Positions 1 to 8,290 are shown, counted from the stretch's first letter. The stretch: 61,819 bases of DNA from JBLNBQ01 sp050260095 (GCA_050260095.1 JBLNBQ010000179.1:1-61819), one strand, 5' to 3'. Notes: generated from the sequence alone by a model not told the origin. Numbers and translations are program-made.

Positions 1-1
1 C

Positions 2-379
2 ATCCACATGAACTCGTTCAAGCGGCAGGTCCACAGCATCGTGGTGGGTGGCGCCGCCGGCGACTTCCTGGGGGAATACATGGCCGGGGGGACGCTCGTC
101 GTGCTCGGGCTCGACCAGGAAGGGCCGCCGGTGGGCCGCTGGGTGGCCACGGGGATGCATGGGGGCGTCATCTACCTGCGCGGCGAGCTGCCGGAGGACC
201 GCACGGGCAAGGAAGTGACGGCCGGGCCGGCCGGCGCCGAGGATGAGCCGGTGCTTTTCCCCCTGCTTGAGGAGTTCGCAGCTGCCTTTGGCCTTGACGC
301 GGCGGAACTGAAGGCGCTGCCCTTTACCCGCCTCGCGCCGACCAGCCATCGTCCCTACGGGAACCATTACGCCGGTTGA
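2..379 (+). CDS. Glutamate synthase alpha-subunit domain 3 (GXGXG) protein, 5' truncated
   Basis: The frame is already open at the first bases of the window and reads through the first ATG (position 8), so this is the 3' part of a longer gene. The remaining ~123 residues carry the glycine-rich beta-helix pattern of the C-terminal GXGXG domain of glutamate synthase (motifs VVGGAAGDFLGEYMAGG and GMHGGVIYLRG), a scaffold domain also found in formylmethanofuran dehydrogenase subunit C. Free-standing domain-3 proteins occur in archaeal-type split glutamate synthases. The next gene is an HdrB/HdrC-like iron-sulfur protein, so the two may belong to one redox complex; that link is inference. The exact family (GltB3 versus FwdC-like) cannot be settled from the fragment. 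Confidence 0.72.
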   Translation: MHMNSFKRQVHSIVVGGAAGDFLGEYMAGGTLVVLGLDQEGPPVGRWVATGMHGGVIYLRGELPEDRTGKEVTAGPAGAEDEPVLFPLLEEFAAAFGLDAAELKALPFTRLAPTSHRPYGNHYAG

Positions 380-399
380 GCGGGAAGGACGGTAGGAGA

Positions 400-1752
400 A
401 TGGAACGCGCGCAGTACGCCTTCTTTTGGGGCTGCCAGATTCCGGCCCGCCTTCCGCAGATGGAGAAGTCGACCCGCCTAGTGCTGGAGCGCCTCGGTGT
501 CAAGGCGGTCGACCTCGATGGCTTCACCTGTTGTCCCGAACGGAACCTGATCGCCAACCTTGACGAACGGGCCTGGTACCTGACGGCCTCCCGCAACCTG
601 GCCGTCGCCGAAAGGGCCGGCCTGAATCTCCTGACCTCCTGCAACGGTTGCTACGGCACCTTGAAGTCGGTGCTCAACCTCGTCCGGAGCGACCCGGCAC
701 GGAAAGCCGAGATCAACCGGGCGTTGGCCAAGGTCGGCTTGACCCTGGAGGGCCGGGTGGAGGTGCGGCACCTGATCGAGGCGCTCTACCTCGACGTGGG
801 GCCGGAACGCATCGCCAAGCAGGTCTCCCGCCCGCTCCGCGGCATGGTCATCGCTGTCCATCCCGGTTGCCACCTCATCCGCCCGAGCCATGCCCTCCAG
901 TTCGACGACCCGCTCGAGCCGACCAAATACGACGCCCTGGTGGAGGCGCTTGGCGCGCAGAGCCTGAAGTACGACACGAAGATGCAGTGCTGCGGGGGAG
1001 CGCTGGCCAACGTCGGCGAGCTAGACGAGGCCGTGGCGCTGGCGCAACGGAAGCTGCTGAACGTTCGTGACCGCGGGGCCGACGCTCTCACGACGTGCTG
1101 CCCCGAGTGCTTCCTGCAGTTCGACCAGAAGCAGACCATCATGCAGCGGCGCGGCGACAACGTGCATCTGCCGGTCCTGACCTATCCCGAACTCCTCGGG
1201 CTCGCCCTGGGCATTTCCCCGGAGGAACTCGGCCTTGGCGCCCACCGGGTGGCGGTCGGGCCTTTCCTTGAACGCTGGGAGGAGCGGCAGCGCGATCTGG
1301 GAGCGGTGGCGGGCCGGGTCGACCTGGCCGCCGCCGAGCGGTGCCACAAGTGCGCCGCCTGCGTGGTCGACTGCCCGGTGGCGCAGTCGCATGAGGATTT
1401 CGATCCGAACGCCCTGATCGGCCAGTTCGTGCAGGGCAAGATCAACGAACTGCTCGAGGCGGGCCGTTTCTGGCAGTGTCTCGAGTGCCACACCTGCTTC
1501 GAGTTGTGCCCGCAGCGCTTCGGCATGGAGCGGGTCTTCACCGCTCTCAAGCACTTGGCCATCGAGCGCCACCAGATTCCCGGCGGGGTTCAGATCGGCC
1601 TCGGCATGTTCGTCAAGTCAGGCCGACTCGGCGAACCGGATGCCCGGGCCCGGCGCAAGCTGGGCTTGGCCGAGCCGCCGGCCGCCGGAGCCGAGGAGTT
1701 GCGCCGGCTTCTAGCGGGCGAGACACCGGGCCCTAAGGAGGAAGAAGCGTGA
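400..1752 (+). CDS. HdrB-HdrC-like heterodisulfide reductase fusion protein
   Basis: About 450 residues. The N-terminal two thirds resemble HdrB, with two CCG-type cysteine modules (FWGCQIP, FTCCPE and SCNGCYG; then HPGCH, MQCCGGA and TCCPECF) that in HdrB bind non-cubane [4Fe-4S] clusters. The C-terminal third is HdrC-like, with two ferredoxin motifs (CHKCAACVVDCP and CLECHTCFELCP). In the family these subunits move electrons between flavin-based bifurcating partners and a disulfide or other acceptor. The normal arrangement is two separate polypeptides, here joined. I chose ATG 400, which has GGGAAGGA 10 nt upstream; an in-frame TTG at 376 overlaps the previous stop and is a possible alternative. 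No HdrA is visible in the window, so the partner and substrate are unknown. Confidence 0.8.
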   Translation: MERAQYAFFWGCQIPARLPQMEKSTRLVLERLGVKAVDLDGFTCCPERNLIANLDERAWYLTASRNLAVAERAGLNLLTSCNGCYGTLKSVLNLVRSDPARKAEINRALAKVGLTLEGRVEVRHLIEALYLDVGPERIAKQVSRPLRGMVIAVHPGCHLIRPSHALQFDDPLEPTKYDALVEALGAQSLKYDTKMQCCGGALANVGELDEAVALAQRKLLNVRDRGADALTTCCPECFLQFDQKQTIMQRRGDNVHLPVLTYPELLGLALGISPEELGLGAHRVAVGPFLERWEERQRDLGAVAGRVDLAAAERCHKCAACVVDCPVAQSHEDFDPNALIGQFVQGKINELLEAGRFWQCLECHTCFELCPQRFGMERVFTALKHLAIERHQIPGGVQIGLGMFVKSGRLGEPDARARRKLGLAEPPAAGAEELRRLLAGETPGPKEEEA

Positions 1753-2543
1753 ACCGACCTGTGCCGACGGTGGAACGCCGCGCCAAGAGCGTCCAGGCGG
1801 TCGACCGCACACTGGCGATCCTCGAAACGCTCGCTACCCATCCGGGGCCGGTGCCGTTGTCCGTCCTGGCCCGGGAGGTCGGTCTCAACGTGAGCACCGT
1901 CCACCGCCTCCTGCACACGCTGATGGGGCGCGGCTTCGTCCAGCAGGAGGCCGATTCGGGCCGCTATAAACTGGGACTCAAGGTCTTCGAACTCGGAACG
2001 GCGGCGCTGGCCGCCCTCGACGTACGCCAGGTCGGGCGGGCTTTCCTGGAGGAGATCGTCCGGGCCACCAACGAGACTGCCAACCTGGTCGTGCTCGACC
2101 AGCATGAGGTCGTCTATGTCGATCAGGTCGAGTCGAGCCGGCAGGTGAAGATGAGCGCCAGGATCGGCAGCCGGGCGCCTCTCCACTGCACCGGCGCCGG
2201 GAAGGCGATCCTCGCCCATCTCCCGCCGGCGGAGCGGGATGCCCTGCTCGAACGGCTGAACTTGGTCCGCCGGACCGCCCGGACCCTGGTCGACGTGGGT
2301 GATCTCCGGCGCGACCTGACGGAAACGGCCAGGAGGGGTTATTCGCTCGACCTCGAAGAGATGGAAGACGGGGTGCGGTGCATCGCCGCTCCGGTGCGGA
2401 ACAGCTTCGGACGAGTCGTGGCGGCCATCAGCGTCTCCGGCCCTTCGAGCCGCCTCAGCGACGAGTACCTGGAGGCCAAGCTCATTCCAATGGTCAAGGG
2501 GGCGGCCGCCCAACTCTCGGCCCGGCTGGGCTACTCCGCCTAA
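1749..2543 (+). CDS. IclR-family transcriptional regulator
   Basis: 264 residues with the complete IclR layout: an N-terminal winged HTH (about residues 15-75, including LSVLAREVGLNVSTVHRLL) and a C-terminal effector-binding domain with the typical CTGAGKAILA segment and a GYSLDLEEMEDGVRCIAAPV stretch. The GTG start overlaps the upstream stop by four bases and has AAGGAGG seven bases before it, so it is translationally coupled to the HdrBC-like gene. Such regulators usually control a neighbouring catabolic operon in response to a small aromatic or carboxylic effector. Here the likely target is the truncated operon at the left edge; the effector cannot be read from sequence. Confidence 0.95.
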   Translation: MNRPVPTVERRAKSVQAVDRTLAILETLATHPGPVPLSVLAREVGLNVSTVHRLLHTLMGRGFVQQEADSGRYKLGLKVFELGTAALAALDVRQVGRAFLEEIVRATNETANLVVLDQHEVVYVDQVESSRQVKMSARIGSRAPLHCTGAGKAILAHLPPAERDALLERLNLVRRTARTLVDVGDLRRDLTETARRGYSLDLEEMEDGVRCIAAPVRNSFGRVVAAISVSGPSSRLSDEYLEAKLIPMVKGAAAQLSARLGYSA

Positions 2544-2607
2544 ACCCCGTCACCGGCCCCGCATACCTGTCCATCCTCGCCCATAGGCTAACTTACGGGG
2601 ATGAGAC

Positions 2608-2901
2608 GTGGCGCGGGCGGCGGTCTGGCTCATCGTGTTCAACCTGGTGGATGCCGTGGCGACCAGCCGCGGGCTGGCGGTCGGGCTCCTGAAGGAGGCC
2701 AACCCATTCCTGGCTTGGCTCATCCGTGACTGTCCGGCAGGGGCGTGGCTGCTCAAGCTGGGCATGGTTCCGCTGCTCGCTCTCTGGCTGGGGGGCGCCG
2801 CGCGGCCCCGCTGGGCGAGCCACGCGCTGTTCATTCTGGCGCTGGCCTACGGCTGCGTGGTGGCGCTGCACCTTGCGGGGTATCTCGCGAGCTTGGCCTG
2901 A
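2608..2901 (+). CDS. Small integral membrane protein, DUF5658-like
   Basis: 97 residues with three hydrophobic segments. It starts with the pattern seen in DUF5658 proteins, an N-terminal helix containing FNLVDAVATSRGL followed by EANPFLAWLI, then further transmembrane helices. Function of that family is unknown. GTG start with a purine-rich GGGGATGAG just upstream. It lies between the IclR gene and a predicted transporter component and may be co-transcribed with either. Family assignment is from memory of the pattern, not from a search. Confidence 0.68.
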   Translation: MARAAVWLIVFNLVDAVATSRGLAVGLLKEANPFLAWLIRDCPAGAWLLKLGMVPLLALWLGGAARPRWASHALFILALAYGCVVALHLAGYLASLA

Positions 2902-2935
2902 GCACCACCGCCCACCGAAAGGAGCGACCTCAACC

Positions 2936-3415
2936 ATGAAGACACGCGAACTGGTCGTCACTGCGCTGCTGGCCGCGCTCTCCCTGGTGATCCCGCTCGC
3001 CCTGGGGGGCTACTTGACCATCACCGTCCCGCCGTTCACCGCCACCGTCGCCTCACACGTGCCGGTCATGCTGGCGATGCTGGTCAGCCCCTGGTCGGCC
3101 TTCATGACCGGGCTCGCGTCCGCTCTGGGCTTTCTGATCAGGTTCGGCACGCCCGTGGTGGCCGCCCGGGCGCTGATGCATGCCGTGTTCGGGCTAGCCG
3201 GGGCGGTGCTCATAAGGCGCGGCAGCCGGTTTGCGACTGCCCTGCTGGCAACCTGGCCGCTTCACGCTCTTACGGAGGCGCTGGTCGTGCTGCCGTTCGG
3301 CTTCACCCTGGCCAAGGCGGGACTTGTGGTCGGGGTGGGCACGGCGCTCCACCACCTGATCGACAGCGTGATCGCGCTCGCCGTCCGCCGGCTGGTCAGC
3401 CTGCCTCGTTTCTAG
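2936..3415 (+). CDS. Predicted ECF-transporter substrate-binding (S) component-like membrane protein
   Basis: 159 residues forming five to six hydrophobic helices, beginning MKTRELVVTALLAALSLVIP, the short N-terminal start and A-rich first helix typical of energy-coupling-factor S components, with FTATVASHVPVMLAMLVSP in the second segment. ATG with an AAGGAG ribosome site seven to ten bases upstream; the reading frame is open further upstream but has no better start. S components bind a vitamin or similar micronutrient and use a shared EcfAAT module, not present here. The substrate is unknown. A different small permease family is possible. Confidence 0.6.
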   Translation: MKTRELVVTALLAALSLVIPLALGGYLTITVPPFTATVASHVPVMLAMLVSPWSAFMTGLASALGFLIRFGTPVVAARALMHAVFGLAGAVLIRRGSRFATALLATWPLHALTEALVVLPFGFTLAKAGLVVGVGTALHHLIDSVIALAVRRLVSLPRF

Positions 3416-3493
3416 TGCCTCTTGTGGTTGCCCTTCCCGGAATGCTCACGCCGCTCATCCCCAAACACTAGACCGGAAGGAGGGGGTGAGTGA

Positions 3494-3793
3494 GTGCAGG
3501 ACAAGCGGGTGGAAGCCTATCCGTTCCCGGCGCAGAAGAACCAGAACGTCGAAGTGAAATACAACGGCCTGCTTAAGTGCGCCGGAGCCGATGTGGTCTT
3601 CCTCCACTATGGTCAGGACGGCTGGAAGAACTGTGCCACCAAGCCGATGTTCCGCCAGAACGACGGCAGTTTCTACGCCACTGTGACGGCCACCGGTGAT
3701 CACGAGGTCAACTTGTGCTTCAAGGACTCGGCGGATCACTGGGACAACAACAACGGCTGGAACTGGAACGTCCCGATCAAACTCACCTGGTAG
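3494..3793 (+). CDS. Stand-alone starch-binding-like domain protein (CBM25 type)
   Basis: 99 residues consisting of a single beta-sandwich carbohydrate-binding module: YNGLLKCAGADVVFLHYG, DGWKN, a PMFRQNDGSFYATV strand, then FKDSADHWDNNNGWNWNVP. These match the CBM25 layout, where the HYG/W and WDNNNG residues line the sugar site. No catalytic domain and no signal peptide are present, so it would act inside the cell, perhaps on a glycogen-like polymer. GTG start preceded by GGAAGGAGG. It is followed by a strong hairpin, so it is probably a single transcription unit end. Confidence 0.75.
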   Translation: MQDKRVEAYPFPAQKNQNVEVKYNGLLKCAGADVVFLHYGQDGWKNCATKPMFRQNDGSFYATVTATGDHEVNLCFKDSADHWDNNNGWNWNVPIKLTW

Positions 3794-3806
3794 GCACCTG
3801 GCATCC

Positions 3807-3840
3807 CGGCGGGGCTGAGCATCTGCCCCGCCGATTTCTG
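3807..3840 (+). terminator. Terminator-like hairpin after the CBM25 gene
   Basis: CGGCGGGGC (3807-3815) pairs perfectly with GCCCCGCCG (3825-3833) across a 9-nt loop, followed by ATTTCTGTCC, a weak U-rich tail. Confidence 0.6.
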
Positions 3841-3938
3841 TCCTGCTTCCGGCAGCTTCCGGAAGGGTAGAGCGGTTCCGGCGCCGAACAAGAGAGGGCG
3901 AACCGCAGGAGAGAAGCCTCTCCAAGGAGGAACCCCGC

Positions 3939-4634
3939 TTGGGCAAGTATCGGAAACCCGCTCGAAGCAAGAAGCAGACCAAAGCCGTTCAGTTGGTGGT
4001 GTTGGTGCTGGTCGCAGGGATGGCGCTCAGCCTCGCCGCCTACTACTTCCAGTCCAGCGGCGGCAGCACACCGGTCCCGTCAGCCCCCGCGGCAGGCTAC
4101 GCCGGTGGTGGCTACGTCGACCAGGGCAACACCGCGTACGATGCGGGCGACTATCCCACCGCCATCCGCTTCTATGAGAAGGCCGTCGCCGCGGGCAACA
4201 ACAGCCCCGGCCTCTTGACCGACCTCGGGACCGCGTACTTCTACAAGAATCCCTCCGAACCGGACAAGGCTTTGGAGTACTACGCCCGGGCGCTCAAGGT
4301 TCAACCGAACTTCACCAACGCGATGTTCAACACCGGAGTGGTCCTGCGTGACGGGAAGGGCCAGCCCGAGGCGGCGATCGCGACCTGGGAGAAGCTCCTC
4401 GCCTCATTGCCCGCCGGTGCGCAGGCGGACAAGGTGAAGGCCATCATCAGCGAGACGAAAGCCCAGCTGGCCGCCGCGCCCGCGCCGGCGCCTTCACCGT
4501 CCACCCAGAGGGCCGTCGGCGTGCCGGCTGCCCAGGGCGTTCCAGCGCCGGCTCAAGGACCGGCCCCAGCGCCGGTTCCCAGCGGGGCCGCGCCTCAGGG
4601 TGGCTCCCGCCTGAGCACCGGGTTCGGACGGTAA
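3939..4634 (+). CDS. Membrane-anchored TPR-repeat protein
   Basis: 231 residues. A basic N-terminus (KPARSKKQTK) precedes one transmembrane helix (about residues 16-37), then two to three tetratricopeptide repeats (GNTAYDAGDYPTAIRFYEKA, LTDLGTAYFYKNPSEPDKAL, NAMFNTGVVLRDGKGQPEAA), and a Pro/Ala-rich low-complexity tail of about 60 residues. Type II topology would put the TPRs outside the cytoplasmic membrane. The role is presumably scaffolding. The TTG start has AAGGAGG eight bases upstream. The next gene begins nine bases after its stop, so the two are likely co-transcribed. Confidence 0.85.
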   Translation: MGKYRKPARSKKQTKAVQLVVLVLVAGMALSLAAYYFQSSGGSTPVPSAPAAGYAGGGYVDQGNTAYDAGDYPTAIRFYEKAVAAGNNSPGLLTDLGTAYFYKNPSEPDKALEYYARALKVQPNFTNAMFNTGVVLRDGKGQPEAAIATWEKLLASLPAGAQADKVKAIISETKAQLAAAPAPAPSPSTQRAVGVPAAQGVPAPAQGPAPAPVPSGAAPQGGSRLSTGFGR

Positions 4635-4642
4635 ACCGGGGG

Positions 4643-5329
4643 ATGGAAGGCAGCATCATCAACGCGGCCGCCATCGCCCTCGGGGGGTTCGCCGGCTTGC
4701 TGGCCGGCGGACGGCTGCCCGAGCGGCTCGTCAAGATCATCATGCAGAGCGTGAGCTTGGCCGTGCTGATGGTCGGGATCGACATGGGCCTGCGCACCAA
4801 GAACTCGGTCATCGTGCTGCTCAGCATCGTGCTCGGCGGCCTCATCGGCGAGTCGCTCCAGATCGAGGAGCGGTTCAACCACCTGAGCGAGCGGCTGGAG
4901 GCCCGGTACACCGCGAACGGCGATGGGCGGTTCACGAAAGGTTTCGTCACGGCCAGCCTGCTCTACTGCGTCGGCCCCATGGCCATCACCGGCGCCTTCC
5001 AAAACGGCCTGCTCGGCGACGCGTCGATCCTCATCACCAAGAGTTTCCTCGACGGGATCTCCGCCATCGCGCTCGGCGCGGGGCTCGGCTATGGGGTCAT
5101 CTTCTCCGCCATCCCGGTCTTGCTCTATCAAGGAGGGCTGGCGCTCGGCGCCACCTGGCTCAAGCCCCTGCTCTCCCAGGCGGTGGTGCTCGAGATGACC
5201 GCCACCGGCGGGGTCCTGATCCTCGGTATCGCCTTGACGATGCTGGAGATCAAGAAGGTCAAAGTGGCCAACTTGCTGCCGGCGCTCTTCGTGGTGGTGC
5301 CGATAGTGTACCTGTGGCAGAGGTTCTGA
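4643..5329 (+). CDS. DUF554 family integral membrane protein
   Basis: 228 residues with about seven hydrophobic helices. Diagnostic DUF554 features are the start GSIINAAAIALGGFAGLLAG, the GLIGESLQIEERFNHL loop, FVTASLLYCVGPMAITGAFQ and the ITKSFLDGISAIALGAGLGYGV segment. These proteins (for example Bacillus YdfK) are conserved putative transporters of unknown substrate. Weak ribosome site (CCGGGGG) close to the ATG, consistent with coupling to the TPR gene nine bases upstream. Confidence 0.9.
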   Translation: MEGSIINAAAIALGGFAGLLAGGRLPERLVKIIMQSVSLAVLMVGIDMGLRTKNSVIVLLSIVLGGLIGESLQIEERFNHLSERLEARYTANGDGRFTKGFVTASLLYCVGPMAITGAFQNGLLGDASILITKSFLDGISAIALGAGLGYGVIFSAIPVLLYQGGLALGATWLKPLLSQAVVLEMTATGGVLILGIALTMLEIKKVKVANLLPALFVVVPIVYLWQRF

Positions 5330-5406
5330 AGGACCATCCGCTTAAGCTCGCGCCACGCCGCCCCTTGGCTGAGACTACGTTCGGTCTCGGTCGGCTCGAG
5401 GAGTCT

Positions 5407-5440
5407 CCGGACCATCGGCCTTCCGTGGCCGGAGGTCCGG
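5407..5440. other. Long imperfect stem-loop in the DUF554/glnA convergent spacer
   Basis: CCGGACC-AT-CGGCC pairs with GGCCG-GA-GGTCCGG around a 6-nt loop: two stems of 7 and 5 bp separated by a 2x2 internal loop. There is no U-run on either side. It may help end the plus-strand transcript. The rest of the 221-nt spacer (5330-5550) holds nothing else apart from the glnA terminator. Confidence 0.4.
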
Positions 5441-5490
5441 GCGCCTTCAGAACCCTGAGAAGACGAGGATGACGCCAATCGCGACTAAAC

Positions 5491-5530
5491 AAGGAAGGGT
5501 GCGGCATTGTTTGTCCGCACCCTTCGCCTT
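5491..5530 (-). terminator. glnA terminator hairpin
   Basis: GAAGGGTGCGG pairs with CCGCACCCTTC around a 10-nt loop, with an outer AAGG/CCTT extension. Read on the minus strand it lies just past the glnA stop and is followed by TTGTTTAG, a modest U-rich tail. Confidence 0.65.
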
Positions 5531-5550
5531 GATGCGCTGTCGGCTAGCAC

Positions 5551-6873
5551 TCAGAAAGTCCGCAGGTACTGGTCGAGTTCCCAGGCGTGGACCTGCGTAC
5601 GATAGACGTCCCACTCGATGAGCTTCGCTTCGACGAAGTGGCGGTAGACGTGCTCGCCCAGCGCCTCTCGCATAAGCGGGTTGCGGGCCAGTTCGTCGAG
5701 GGCCTCCTTCAGGCTACCCGGCAGGCTCGTGATGCCCTCGGCGGCCCGCTCGTCGGCGGTCATGTGGTAGATGTTCTTGGCGGTCGACTCGGGCGGGGTG
5801 ATCTTGTTCTTGATCCCGTCGAGGCCAGCCTTGAGAATGACGGCGAAGGCCAGATACGGGTTGCACGACGGATCCGGGCTGCGCAGCTCGAGCCGGGTGG
5901 AGGCGCCCCGGGCGGCGGGCACCCGGATCAGGGCGGTCCGGTTCATCGCCGACCAGGCCACGTAGACCGGCGCTTCGTAGCCTGGCACCAGGCGCTTGTA
6001 GGAGTTCACCAACGGGTTGGTGATCGCGGTGAACGAGCGGACGTGCTTCAAAAGGCCCCCGATGAAGTACAGCGCCTCCTGGGAGAGCTGGTACGGGCGG
6101 TTCGGGTCGAAGAAGGCGTTGGCGCCGTTGCGGAAAAGGGAGAGGTTGCAATGCATCCCGGAGCCGTTGATCCCGAAGACCGGCTTCGGCATGAACGTGG
6201 CGTGCAGGCCGTGCTTCATGGCGACCGCCCGGGTGGCGATCTTGAAGGTGGCAACCCGGTCGGCGGTGGTCAGCGCGTCGGCGTACTTGAAATCGATCTC
6301 GTGCTGGCCCTGGGCCACTTCGTGGTGGGCCGCCTCCACCTCGTAGCCCATCTTCTCGAGGTAGAGGACGATGTCACGCCGGGCGTCTTCGCCCCGGTCG
6401 ATGGGGGAGAGGTCGAAATAGGAGCCTTCGTCGTGGGTCACGGTGGTCGGCCGCCCGTCGGCCCCCATCTTGAAGAGGAAGAACTCAAGCTCGGGGCCGG
6501 CGTTCATGGTGAAGCCCATCTCCGCCGCCTCGGCCAGGGTCCGCTTGAGGACGTAACGGGGGTCACCCTCGAACGGGCGCCCGTCGTGCAGGTAAACGTC
6601 GCAGACCATGCGGGCGATGGGAGCGTCGTGCCACGGGAGGAGCACGAACGAGTTAAGGTCGGGCTTGAGCAGCATGTCGGACTCTTCGATGCGGGTGAAG
6701 CCTTCGATCGACGAACCGTCGAAGGCGATCTTGCCTTCCAGGGCCTTCTCGAGTTGGGAGTAGGGGATGGCGACGTTCTTGATGACACCGAGGATGTCTA
6801 CGAACTGGAGCCGGATGATCTCCACTTTGTTATCTCTGGCGAGCTTCAGGATCTCCTCCGGGGAATAACCCAC
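5551..6873 (-). CDS. glnA: Glutamine synthetase, type I-alpha
   Basis: 440 residues, ATP-dependent amidation of glutamate to glutamine. Visible signatures are the N-terminal beta-grasp motif FDGSSIEGF, the metal-site segments NAGPELEFFLF, EVAQGQHEID and NGSGMHCNLS, and the flap/latch region NPLVNSYKRLVPGYEAPVY. At the place where adenylylated (GSI-beta) enzymes carry the modifiable tyrosine loop this protein has NIYHMTADERAAEGI, as in Bacillus GSI-alpha, so it should be controlled by feedback inhibition rather than adenylylation. The GTG start has AGGAGGT seven bases upstream. The gene stands alone, divergent from the hydrogenase operon, with its own promoter. Confidence 0.97.
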   Translation of the reverse strand: MGYSPEEILKLARDNKVEIIRLQFVDILGVIKNVAIPYSQLEKALEGKIAFDGSSIEGFTRIEESDMLLKPDLNSFVLLPWHDAPIARMVCDVYLHDGRPFEGDPRYVLKRTLAEAAEMGFTMNAGPELEFFLFKMGADGRPTTVTHDEGSYFDLSPIDRGEDARRDIVLYLEKMGYEVEAAHHEVAQGQHEIDFKYADALTTADRVATFKIATRAVAMKHGLHATFMPKPVFGINGSGMHCNLSLFRNGANAFFDPNRPYQLSQEALYFIGGLLKHVRSFTAITNPLVNSYKRLVPGYEAPVYVAWSAMNRTALIRVPAARGASTRLELRSPDPSCNPYLAFAVILKAGLDGIKNKITPPESTAKNIYHMTADERAAEGITSLPGSLKEALDELARNPLMREALGEHVYRHFVEAKLIEWDVYRTQVHAWELDQYLRTF

Positions 6874-6929
6874 TGCGTTTACCTCCTCCGCGCACCTGGG
6901 GGAACCACGTGCGTCACTGCTATGGCAAG

Positions 6930-6958
6930 AGTCTATGCCTCTGTCAAGAGAATGTCAA
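6930..6958 (-). promoter_or_regulatory. glnA sigma-A-type promoter
   Basis: On the minus strand TTGACA (6953-6958) and TAGACT (6930-6935) are separated by exactly 17 nt. The -35 sequence is the perfect consensus. TSS would be near 6923, leaving a leader of about 50 nt. A second TTGACA on the same strand (6942-6947) overlaps the spacer. Confidence 0.8.
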
Positions 6959-6987
6959 TACTTCTGTCATGAAAGCAAGATTTGCTT
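6942..6987. promoter_or_regulatory. Direct repeats and palindrome in the glnA-hydrogenase divergent region
   Basis: Three TGTCA copies on the plus strand begin at 6942, 6953 and 6965, about one DNA turn apart and covering the glnA -35. Next to them AAGCAA (6973-6978) and TTGCTT (6982-6987) form a 6-bp palindrome with a 3-nt centre. The 318-nt spacer (6874-7191) is visibly more A/T-rich than the flanking genes. No GlnR-type box with the full TGTNAN7TNACA pattern is present. I could not identify a convincing hydrogenase promoter in 6990-7190. Confidence 0.4.
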
Positions 6988-7191
6988 ACAGCCTGTAGCG
7001 TTCACAATTGGGCCGCGACTTTTCCCCGACGAGAGAAGGGAAGTGAAAAACCGCGTTGAATTACCCCGTATTAGGTTTAGTGCGAGAATTTTCGGAATAG
7101 GGGTGATGGGGCTCCGGGAGAGATTCTTTCCGTGCCGGGGAGTGGACTCTAAGGTCCCATGAGGAGTCCTAACGAAAGGAGTTGTGGGGTA

Positions 7192-8274
7192 GTGAGTCGT
7201 GAACTTTTCCAGGACATCAGCCGTCGTGATTTTCTGAAGCTGTGTGGCGGCATCGCAGCGGCTCTTGGTCTCTCCGAACTCTCTGTGCCGCAGGTTGCCA
7301 ACGTTCTCGCCGAAAGCGCCAAGAAGCCTCCGCTGGTCTGGTTGGAGATGGGATCCTGCACCGGGTGCAGCACTTCCTTCCTGAACGCCGATTCCCCGAG
7401 CGCTGCGGACGTGGTCCTGAACCGCCTGTCCGTCCGTTACCATGAGGCGATCATGGCAGCGCAGGGCGAACTCGCCGACAAGGCTCTTGAGGAGACCTTC
7501 AAGAGCGAGGCCGGCAAGTACTTCGTGGTCGTCGAGGGGTGCGTCCCGACCAAGGAAGGCTACGGCATGTTCGGCGGCAAGCAGATGATCGATTGGCTCA
7601 AGGAGGCCGCCGCCGGCGCCGCTGCGGTGCTGGCCGTCGGTTCCTGCTCCGCCTACGGCGGAATCCCGGGCGCCAGCCCGAACCCCGGCGGCGTGAAGCC
7701 GGTCTCCGAGATCATCGGCGCTCAGAAGGTCATCAACCTGCCGGGCTGCCCCTGCAACCCGAACTGGCTGCTGGCCACCGTGGTTCAGGTTCTCCTGACC
7801 GGCCAGGTGCCCAAGCTCGACAAGAACCTCCGCCCGGTCGCCCTCTACGGCCAGTGCCTGCACGACAACTGCCCCCGGCGTGCGTCCTTCGACGAGGGCA
7901 AGTTCGTCGAGGTCTTCGGCCAGAAGGAAGAGACCCGCGACTACTGCCTGGTGAAGGTCGGCTGCAAGGGCCCGAACACCTTCTCCAACTGCCCGCAGGT
8001 TCGCTGGAATTCCGGCAAGGCGTGGTGCATCCAGTCCGGCGCCGGCTGCATCGGCTGCGTCGAGCCGGGTTGGCCCGATCGTTTCATGCCGTTCTACGAT
8101 CGCCTGCCTGATCTCAAACTCGCCAACGTCCGTGCCAGTGCTGACACGGTTGGTGCCGTCCTCGGCGCCGCCACCGTGGTCGGCCTTCTGGGCCATGCGG
8201 TCCTCGGCGCGTCTTTCGGCCGGTTCGGCAAGGGCAAAGAGGCCGAGGCCAAGCACCACGACACCAAGGCGTAA
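7192..8274 (+). CDS. hyaA: [NiFe] uptake hydrogenase small subunit, Tat-exported
   Basis: 360 residues from the GTG at 7192, which has AAAGGAG ten bases upstream; an in-frame ATG at 7159 would add 11 residues but lacks a good ribosome site. The N-terminus holds a twin-arginine signal (SRRDFLKLCGG), so the folded heterodimer is exported. Cluster ligands are visible in order: CTGCS, EGCVP, GSCSAYGG and PGCPCNP for the proximal cluster, then CLHDNCPRRASF, VGCKGPNTFSNCP and CIQSGAGCIGC for the distal and medial clusters. A C-terminal hydrophobic helix (about residues 318-340) anchors it in the membrane. This layout is group 1, respiratory H2 uptake. It starts the hydrogenase operon. Confidence 0.96.
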   Translation: MSRELFQDISRRDFLKLCGGIAAALGLSELSVPQVANVLAESAKKPPLVWLEMGSCTGCSTSFLNADSPSAADVVLNRLSVRYHEAIMAAQGELADKALEETFKSEAGKYFVVVEGCVPTKEGYGMFGGKQMIDWLKEAAAGAAAVLAVGSCSAYGGIPGASPNPGGVKPVSEIIGAQKVINLPGCPCNPNWLLATVVQVLLTGQVPKLDKNLRPVALYGQCLHDNCPRRASFDEGKFVEVFGQKEETRDYCLVKVGCKGPNTFSNCPQVRWNSGKAWCIQSGAGCIGCVEPGWPDRFMPFYDRLPDLKLANVRASADTVGAVLGAATVVGLLGHAVLGASFGRFGKGKEAEAKHHDTKA

Positions 8275-8290
8275 GGAGGTAGGATGATAC

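Noticed and set aside
5587..6972. 461-codon plus-strand frame opposite glnA
   Set aside because: Antisense shadow; the minus strand has a perfect glutamine synthetase and promoter.
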